The notes beneath the pieces are model-generated. The model was not told the DNA's origin, did not search any database, and worked only from the letters and a program-made list of their open reading frames with translations. Made by a program: the position numbers and the translations under genes. From Shewanella sp. KT0246 (lineage in GTDB: Bacteria > Pseudomonadota > Gammaproteobacteria > Enterobacterales > Shewanellaceae): DNA of 64,000 nt. The DNA lies in contig NZ_BPEV01000001.1 of NCBI RefSeq assembly GCF_019654955.1, positions 167,655-231,654 on the forward strand, given 5' to 3'. Of the stretch, positions 58,186-64,000 are shown piece after piece (the first letter of the stretch is position 1; the number at the start of each line of letters is the position of its first letter).

Positions 58186-58913
58186 AAAGTGTCTAGTGGT
58201 TTATATAATAATGGAAACGAAAGTGTACTTGGTTATTGATTTATACGCAGCTTTTGTTGCTGTTCAAAAAACACACAAAGTGTTTTCTTGGAGTTATTCA
58301 CCGGGATAAATTTTATTAATTTTATGAAAATTAACAGTTTTTTGATTAATTGGTTAATAATATTTACCTTTGAGTAAAGTTACTCTCGTTTTGCTCTCGT
58401 CTTTCGCACACACTTATCCACAGATTTGATGAATAACTTTATAAAAATAATGCTTAGCGGATATAAAATTGTTCGTCAATGGCTATAAATCGGTTTATTT
58501 TAATATTTTTAAAATATTTTTCTTGTTTTTTGTGTATAACTTAAAACCTAAACGAAACCATAAATCACAAAAATGATGGCTGTATAAAAAGTAACCATGT
58601 TAATGGTTTTCAAATTTGCATATTACTTGATTAATATTTATTGTATTGATTATAAAGGTTTTTATGTGATTAATGTAAGCGTGTAAAAATTAGGTTTAAG
58701 CTGTTTTATCTGTTCTGATAATAGTTATTTTAGAGTTTCGAACAGAGATATCCACAGATTTTGTGGATAATGTGGATGACTTGAGTTTTCTTCTGTTGAT
58801 AAAAGACTAAAACTTAATATTTTATCCAAGGTAGTGCCTTAAATCCTTGTTTGCCCGTAGGCAAGCTTTGTGAAACAATCTAGTCATTAATTTGTAGTGT
58901 AATTGGAGTCCAT
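58186..58913. other. DARS2-like DnaA-box region between mutH and rppH
   Basis: 728 bp without a gene, strongly AT-rich. DnaA-box matches (TTATCCACA, or TTATNCACA): 58414-58422 TTATCCACA forward; 58531-58539 TGTGTATAA (reverse); 58748-58756 ATATCCACA forward (one mismatch); 58762-58770 TGTGGATAA reverse, perfect; 58771-58779 TGTGGATGA reverse (one mismatch); 58794-58802 TGTTGATAA reverse (one mismatch). Four are in 55 bp, one facing a tandem pair. In E. coli, DARS2, the site that turns ADP-DnaA to ATP-DnaA, lies in exactly this gap and uses such a box cluster with IHF and Fis. I did not find a perfect IHF site. Confidence 0.65.
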
Positions 58914-59432
58914 GTGATTGATAGCGACGGCTTTCGCGCAAATGTGGGCATTATTATCTGTAACAAATATGGTCAAGTAATGTGGGCCAGACGGTTTGGA
59001 CAACATTCATGGCAATTTCCTCAAGGTGGCGTAGATGATGGTGAAAGCCCAGAACAAGCTATGTATCGAGAATTGTATGAAGAAGTGGGTCTGAAACCTG
59101 AAAATGTGCAAATTTTAACGTCAACACGTTCATGGTTAAGATATCGTTTACCTAAAAGACTGATCAGACAGGAAAGCAAACCTGTGTGTATCGGACAAAA
59201 ACAAAAGTGGTACTTATTACAGCTAAAAGATAGCGATGACAGTATTAATTTAAACTCTTGCGGCCATCCAGAGTTTGATGACTGGCGTTGGGTGAGTTAT
59301 TGGTATCCTGTTAGGCAGGTTGTTTCATTTAAGCGAGATGTTTATCGAAAAGTAATGAAAGAATTTGCATTTACCACATTGGCATTTCAAGGGCGTGAGC
59401 CAAGCCGAAAAAGAGGTAGACACCGTAATTAA
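58914..59432 (+). CDS. rppH: RNA pyrophosphohydrolase RppH
   Basis: Removes pyrophosphate from mRNA 5' ends to start RNase E decay. 172-residue Nudix enzyme; the box [22 protein letters not shown] (about residues 38-59) has the REL-EE-G core, and [16 protein letters not shown] with [23 protein letters not shown] are typical. The GTG at 58914 follows GGAG. It leads to ptsP 25 bp downstream, the usual rppH-ptsP order. Confidence 0.95.
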   Translation: MIDSDGFRANVGIIICNKYGQVMWARRFGQHSWQFPQGGVDDGESPEQAMYRELYEEVGLKPENVQILTSTRSWLRYRLPKRLIRQESKPVCIGQKQKWYLLQLKDSDDSINLNSCGHPEFDDWRWVSYWYPVRQVVSFKRDVYRKVMKEFAFTTLAFQGREPSRKRGRHRN

Positions 59433-59457
59433 CTCGTTTTTATAGAGGGCAGGGAAA

Positions 59458-61692
59458 GTGTTAAACACGCTCAGGGATATAACCCAGGCTGTTGCAGGAG
59501 CAAGCAGCCTTGACTCAGCATTAAATGTGTTAGTATCGCAAACAAAGTTAGCGATGCAAACACAATGCTGCTCAATCTATATTCTTGAGCAACAGCACCT
59601 TGTTCTTTCGGCGTCAAATGGCCTAGCGAGTGCTGCAATTAATAACGTCAAGATGCCTTTGACTGAAGGCTTAGTTGGGTTAGCTGCTGAAAAGGAAGAA
59701 GCAGTTAATCTTGCAGATGCAAAATCACATCCCCGTTTTAAGTTTTTCCCCGAAGTTGAAGAAGAGGAGTATCGGGCTTTTCTTGCGGTGCCGATCATTT
59801 TTCAAAAGCAAGTTGTGGGCGTTATTGTGGTTCAGCAACCACAGCCGAGACAATTCAGTGAGAACGAAGAAGCCTTTTTAATGACGCTTGCTGCGCAACT
59901 TGCAGTCGTTGTTCGTAGCTTAAAAAATAAAGCGGCAATTAGTAATGTTCAGCAACAAGTGGTTTTTAAAGGGACAAGCGCATCTAAGGGCATTGCTATT
60001 GCTGACGCGTTTGTTTTAGGCGGTGAGATAGCATTAGTTCAAGAAGAACGCCAATGCAATGATATCGATGAAGAAATTGTTAGATTAAAAACGGCTATGC
60101 AAAGGTGTAGTGATGTTATTAGCACTTTATCGCAACGGTTTGATCGTGAAAAAGTCGATGACATTGCCTCTATTTTTTCTGCCTTACAATTACTGTTAAA
60201 TGAAGCCAGTCTAGGTGGTGAATACTTACGAGAAGTCGAACAAGGTTGGCTTTCTGAATCCGCTGTAAGTCGTGTATCGATGCGTTATATCGAGCAGTTT
60301 ATGGCAATGGAAGATCCATATCTTAAAGAGCGTGCGAGTGACATCCGTGAATTAGGCCAAAAAGTTCTTAGGCAACTTATCGAGCCAGATAAATTAGATT
60401 TAGCCCCTGTAAAACCAGTTATTTTAGTTGCTAAAGAAGTTGATGCAACTCTACTCGCTGAATTCCCGCGAGGAAAGCTAGCTGGTATTGTGACTGAACT
60501 GGGGGGCGTTAATGCACACGCTGCCATTCTTGCTAGGGCATTGGGGGTTCCTGCAATAGTGGGGGTAGATCAGGTTCTAGCTGCTAACATTGATGATAAG
60601 AAATTAGTGTTAAATGCCAACAATGGTCAGCTGTTGGTTGATCCTTCAGATGCAGTGCTTCACGAATATAATACGTTAATATCAGAAAGTCAGGCACAGC
60701 AACGTCAGTTTTCTGCTGAACTGTCATTACCTGCTCAAACCATCGATGGTCACCGTATCCAGTTGTACCTTAATGCTGGGTTATTAAGTGGTTTGAGTAC
60801 CGATATGGCAGAAGGTGCTGATGGTATTGGTCTTTATCGAACAGAAATACCTTTTATGTTACATCAGCGCTTTCCTAGTGAAATAGAACAGGTCCATGTT
60901 TATAAGCAAGTTTTATCTGCTGCGCGCGATAGACCTGTCGTTATGCGTACATTAGATGTGGGCGGCGATAAACCACTACCTTATTTCCCTATTAACGAAG
61001 ACAACCCGTTTCTAGGATGGCGTGGAATACGGTTATCGTTAGATCATCCTGAATTATTCTTAATGCAATTAAGGGCGATGCTCACGGCGAACGCGGATTC
61101 AGCTCAGCTACAAATCTTACTGCCTATGGTGAGTAACCTTGATGAGATTGATCGCACTCTTTTGTATTTAGACCAAGCTTATAATGAACTCATTGAAGAA
61201 TTAAATCGAAACATTCCAAAGCCAAAAATTGGTGTGATGTTAGAAGTCCCTTCGCTGTTATTTCAGTTAGAAGATGTCGCTAAACGGGTTGATTTTGTGT
61301 CAGTGGGAAGTAACGATTTAACTCAGTATTTACTGGCTGTCGATAGAAACAACCCTAGTGTTAGTCCTTTGTTTGATAGTTTTCATCCAGGGGTATTGAG
61401 AGCGTTAAAATGGACCATTACCGATTGTAATCGCTACCAGTTAGATGCCAGTATTTGTGGTGAATTGGCGGGTGAGCCGATGGGAGCATTATTGCTAGTT
61501 GCCATGGGATACCAAAAACTAAGTATGAACCAAGGTAGCATTGCTCGAATCAATTATCTGCTAAGACGGATAGACAAGCAATCTCTTGAGAACCTGTTAG
61601 ATAAAGCACTGACACTGTCAAATGGTGAACAAGTTCGCCACTTATTAAATGAATACCTTAATAAACACGATTTAATATCAATTTTGCATTAA
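59458..61692 (+). CDS. ptsP: PEP-protein phosphotransferase of the nitrogen PTS (EI-Ntr)
   Basis: First protein of the nitrogen PTS; passes phosphate from PEP to NPr. 744 residues: N-terminal GAF domain (about residues 15-150), HPr-binding helix, swivelling domain with phospho-His354 in GGVNAHAAILARALGVPAIVG, and PEP-binding C-terminal domain with DGIGLYRTEIPFM, GGDKPLPYFP and GSNDLTQYLLAVDR. The GAF domain senses glutamine in related proteins. Start GTG with AGGGAAA upstream. Confidence 0.95.
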   Translation: MLNTLRDITQAVAGASSLDSALNVLVSQTKLAMQTQCCSIYILEQQHLVLSASNGLASAAINNVKMPLTEGLVGLAAEKEEAVNLADAKSHPRFKFFPEVEEEEYRAFLAVPIIFQKQVVGVIVVQQPQPRQFSENEEAFLMTLAAQLAVVVRSLKNKAAISNVQQQVVFKGTSASKGIAIADAFVLGGEIALVQEERQCNDIDEEIVRLKTAMQRCSDVISTLSQRFDREKVDDIASIFSALQLLLNEASLGGEYLREVEQGWLSESAVSRVSMRYIEQFMAMEDPYLKERASDIRELGQKVLRQLIEPDKLDLAPVKPVILVAKEVDATLLAEFPRGKLAGIVTELGGVNAHAAILARALGVPAIVGVDQVLAANIDDKKLVLNANNGQLLVDPSDAVLHEYNTLISESQAQQRQFSAELSLPAQTIDGHRIQLYLNAGLLSGLSTDMAEGADGIGLYRTEIPFMLHQRFPSEIEQVHVYKQVLSAARDRPVVMRTLDVGGDKPLPYFPINEDNPFLGWRGIRLSLDHPELFLMQLRAMLTANADSAQLQILLPMVSNLDEIDRTLLYLDQAYNELIEELNRNIPKPKIGVMLEVPSLLFQLEDVAKRVDFVSVGSNDLTQYLLAVDRNNPSVSPLFDSFHPGVLRALKWTITDCNRYQLDASICGELAGEPMGALLLVAMGYQKLSMNQGSIARINYLLRRIDKQSLENLLDKALTLSNGEQVRHLLNEYLNKHDLISILH

Positions 61693-61725
61693 GGTCGTAA
61701 ATCTACGCACGGATAAGGTTGTACT

Positions 61726-62529
61726 GTGGATAATATTTTACTGGTTTTTTCTATTTGCTTAATGCTTGGTGCTTTTGTTGGCTTTATGGCTGGGCTTTTA
61801 GGGATTGGCGGCGGATTAATCATTGTTCCAGCTCTCATATATTTATTGCCGTGGGTTGGAGTGGAATCTACACAAATAACCCATGTAGCGATTGCGACTT
61901 CTCTTGCTTCAATCATTCTTACTTCATTTTCTTCAGCATCTGCGCACCACAAGCGGGGTAATGTACCTTGGGAGTTATTTAAGCCCATGTTGCCAGGTAT
62001 CCTCATTGGTGCGTTGGCATCGGGTTTCATTTCAGAAAAAATTGCATCAGATCATTTACAACAAGCATTTGCGGCCTTTGTGGTGTTAATGGCAATTCAA
62101 ATGGCATTTCCTTTTAAGCCCAAAGCGAATGAACAAATTCCAGGTTTTGAGGTTTTATTGGGAGTTTCTACTTTAATTGCAATTATTGCAGGGCTTATGG
62201 GGATTGGTGGAGGAGTCTTACTAGTGCCGTTTTTAACTTTTTGTGGTTTACAGATGAAACAAGCTGTTGGCTTCGCATCGGTGACAGGTTGTTTGATTGC
62301 TATTTCAGGGACCATTGGTTACGTCATTGCAGGGTTAAACGCGACCGATTTACCTGACGGCACAATTGGTTTTATTTATTTGCCAGCACTTGCAGGCATT
62401 ATTGTAAGCTCCATGCTCATGGCGCCATTGGGCGTTAAAGCTGCTAGCAGTTGGCCAACGCCAGTTTTAAGACGTGCATTTGCTGCACTCCTCATGATTG
62501 TCGGTTTGAAAATGGCCCTATCTGTATAA
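61726..62529 (+). CDS. TSUP/TauE-SafE family membrane permease
   Basis: 267 residues, about eight membrane helices in two halves. Each half has the family glycine motif, GLLGIGGGLIIVPAL and GLMGIGGGVLLVPFL. The family includes transporters of sulfite and other anions, substrate here unknown. GTG start with AAGG upstream, 33 bp after ptsP, so it is probably read with rppH and ptsP. In S. oneidensis as I recall this gene is followed by lgt and thyA; here thyA follows directly. Confidence 0.9.
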   Translation: MDNILLVFSICLMLGAFVGFMAGLLGIGGGLIIVPALIYLLPWVGVESTQITHVAIATSLASIILTSFSSASAHHKRGNVPWELFKPMLPGILIGALASGFISEKIASDHLQQAFAAFVVLMAIQMAFPFKPKANEQIPGFEVLLGVSTLIAIIAGLMGIGGGVLLVPFLTFCGLQMKQAVGFASVTGCLIAISGTIGYVIAGLNATDLPDGTIGFIYLPALAGIIVSSMLMAPLGVKAASSWPTPVLRRAFAALLMIVGLKMALSV

Positions 62530-62706
62530 TATTTTTTTGGTATCATGACAGCTAGAACTTCAACCTGAATGCTAACATCTGGTTTTAAACGGTGATTTAG
62601 CATAGTTTTACCATCGCCCGAACACATCTTATTGACTTGCAATGACTGAAAGAGCACTTATTAAACAGTGTTAGTGAGTTGAAACTTATAATAATAGGAA
62701 TGAATA

Positions 62707-63558
62707 ATGCGCCAGTATTTAGATCTTTGTCAGAACATCGTCGATAACGGTCATTGGATTGAAAATGAACGAACTGGCAAACGTTGTTTAACCGTGATTA
62801 ATGCTGATTTGCAGTATGACGTAAAAAATAACCAATTTCCTATCATTACTACGCGTAAAAGTTACTGGAAATCCGCTATTGCTGAGCTAATTGGCTACAT
62901 AAGAGGATATGATAATGCCGCTGATTTTCGTGCTTTAGGAACGAAGACTTGGGACATGAACTCAAATGATAATCAAAGCTGGTTAGCTAACCCACATCGT
63001 AAAGGTGTTGATGATATGGGGCGTGTATATGGTGTTCAAGGCCGTCGTTGGCAGAAAACATCTGGTGGAACTGTCGATCAGTTAGCAAAAATAGTGGATA
63101 ACTTATCAAAAGGCGTTGATGACCGTGGTGAAATCATTACTTTTTATAATCCTGGTGAATTTGACATGGGCTGTTTACGCCCGTGTATGCACACTCATAC
63201 CTTTTCTTTACTAGGTGACACACTGTATTTGACCAGTTACCAGCGTTCTTGCGATGTTCCTTTAGGCCTTAATTTTAATCAAATTCAAGTGTATACCTTC
63301 CTTGCTTTGATGGCTCAGATCACGGGTAATAAACCTGGTTTGGCTTATCATAAAATTATTAATGCTCATATTTATGAAGATCAATTAGATTTGATGAAGA
63401 ATGAACAGCTCACTCGCGAGCCATTTCCTTCTCCGCAATTAAAAATCAACCCAGATATTAAAAGTCTTAAAGATTTGGAAACTTGGGTCACTATGGATGA
63501 CTTTGAAGTGGTGGGTTATCAGCACCATGAAGCTATAAAATACCCTTTTTCAGTTTAA
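62707..63558 (+). CDS. thyA: Thymidylate synthase, 283-residue Vibrio-like form
   Basis: Makes dTMP from dUMP with methylene-THF. 283 residues: [39 protein letters not shown], catalytic Cys160 in [11 protein letters not shown], and the dUMP-binding [15 protein letters not shown]. The sequence is close to the 283-residue Vibrio cholerae form and differs strongly from the usual 264-residue Shewanella and E. coli type. It sits directly after the TSUP permease (177 bp), without lgt between. AATAGGAATGAATA precedes the ATG. Probably gained by transfer. Confidence 0.9.
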   Translation: MRQYLDLCQNIVDNGHWIENERTGKRCLTVINADLQYDVKNNQFPIITTRKSYWKSAIAELIGYIRGYDNAADFRALGTKTWDMNSNDNQSWLANPHRKGVDDMGRVYGVQGRRWQKTSGGTVDQLAKIVDNLSKGVDDRGEIITFYNPGEFDMGCLRPCMHTHTFSLLGDTLYLTSYQRSCDVPLGLNFNQIQVYTFLALMAQITGNKPGLAYHKIINAHIYEDQLDLMKNEQLTREPFPSPQLKINPDIKSLKDLETWVTMDDFEVVGYQHHEAIKYPFSV

Positions 63559-64000
63559 CTGATTGAGATAATTTGATTCTGTGGTTTGAAACGATAACTC
63601 TGCATGTTCGAGACTAAAACAGCAAGTTAACGTTAGCTAATGGGTTATGTATAAATAGCTCATTAGTTACTCTATTTATATCAACACTAATTAGGCTAAT
63701 TCCTTCTTAAATAACACCCAATCTCTTTCATCAATTCGTAAAAAGTAGCCCACAATACATTTTTAATTCAAGTGTAACTATTAAAAGATTTACCTTGAAT
63801 ATTTTAAGCAGATCTCTCATCGTTTATTCCGTAATTGAACGATAAAAATGTCTTAACCATTTATTCAGTTTCCTTAATATTTATGCAGTTTATACTTGCT
63901 ACGATTACCTCACGATTAAAATTTTGAACAGTTATAAATGAGATAAATAATCTTGTACTAAAAACAAACTAGCGTATTGTTAGTTTATCGCTAAATAAAT
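63559..64000. other. Gene-free end of window
   Basis: 442 bp, AT-rich, with no frame worth calling. A weak hairpin (CTAATG at 63637-63642 with CATTAG at 63661-63666) follows thyA but has no T run, so it is not a good terminator. The last 150 bp contain many short A/T runs and may be the start of another regulatory region. Confidence 0.4.

Noticed and set aside
58186..58913. The DnaA-box cluster as the chromosomal origin oriC
   Set aside because: No dnaA, mnmG, mioC or dnaN nearby, and too few GATC sites in view; the mutH-rppH location fits DARS2 better.
62530..62706. A broken lgt gene between the TSUP permease and thyA
   Set aside because: 177 bp with no lgt-like sequence in any frame; only a ribosome site for thyA at the end.
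63637..63666. Terminator after thyA
   Set aside because: Weak six- to seven-base stem with a long loop and no T run.

Overview
The window reads as chromosomal DNA of a marine, cold-type Shewanella (Gammaproteobacteria, Alteromonadales). The reasons are gene content and order rather than any single marker: the rpsU-yqeY-dnaG-rpoD macromolecular-synthesis operon with tsaD divergent from it, then plsY, folB, folK, uppP, lpp, cca, gspAB, hemL, pyrB, erpA, anmK, tyrS, mtnN, gltBD, a free-standing HPt protein of the HptA type, oxyR, mutH, rppH, ptsP and thyA. From memory this is the order of the S. oneidensis chromosome. Base composition is AT-leaning throughout. There is no rRNA, CRISPR array, insertion sequence or prophage.

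Region 1 (1-11.3 kb) is an oxidative and nitrosative stress block. A 5'-truncated DNA photolyase is followed by nnrS and nrfA (NO response and pentaheme ammonia-forming nitrite reductase), and then by an eight-gene tightly packed operon: NTF2-like, SDR, FAD oxidoreductase, DUF1365, Cfa-like methyltransferase, DUF2878, chalcone-isomerase-like and DUF3833 lipoprotein. In related bacteria these families, with the photolyase, belong to the ChrR/sigma-E singlet-oxygen response and modify membrane lipids. The Cfa-like enzyme has lost two of the bicarbonate-site residues of true cyclopropane synthase. Region 2 (11.3-16.4 kb) is accessory: DUF3634, gabD, DUF599, an XRE-type regulator and a glycine-zipper lipoprotein, with two clusters of 13-bp tandem repeats.

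Region 3 (16.4-38.1 kb) is housekeeping: tRNA-Ile(CAT), rpoD-dnaG-yqeY-rpsU, tsaD, plsY, folBK, uppP, a degenerate RlmA-like protein, lpp, cca, gspAB, hemL, pyrB, a CLC chloride channel, erpA and small hypotheticals. Region 4 (38.2-47 kb) holds aqpZ, anmK, a LysM/M23 endopeptidase, tyrS, and a five-gene operon headed by mtnN with a degenerate CbiB-like membrane protein, DUF2721, a TRIC/YicG protein and a secreted NTF2-like protein.

Region 5 (47-64 kb) carries gltBD with a promoter and a 16-bp perfect palindrome upstream, a YhcC-type radical SAM gene, hptA, oxyR, a membrane class III cyclase, mutH, a 728-bp gene-free stretch with DnaA boxes before rppH, then ptsP, a TSUP permease and thyA. The mutH-rppH gap is where E. 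coli keeps DARS2, and the box layout here suggests the same element. At the end, lgt, usually next to thyA in this group, is missing, and thyA is the 283-residue Vibrio-like form. These two features, the altered Cfa-like operon, and the nnrS-nrfA wedge are the most interesting points.
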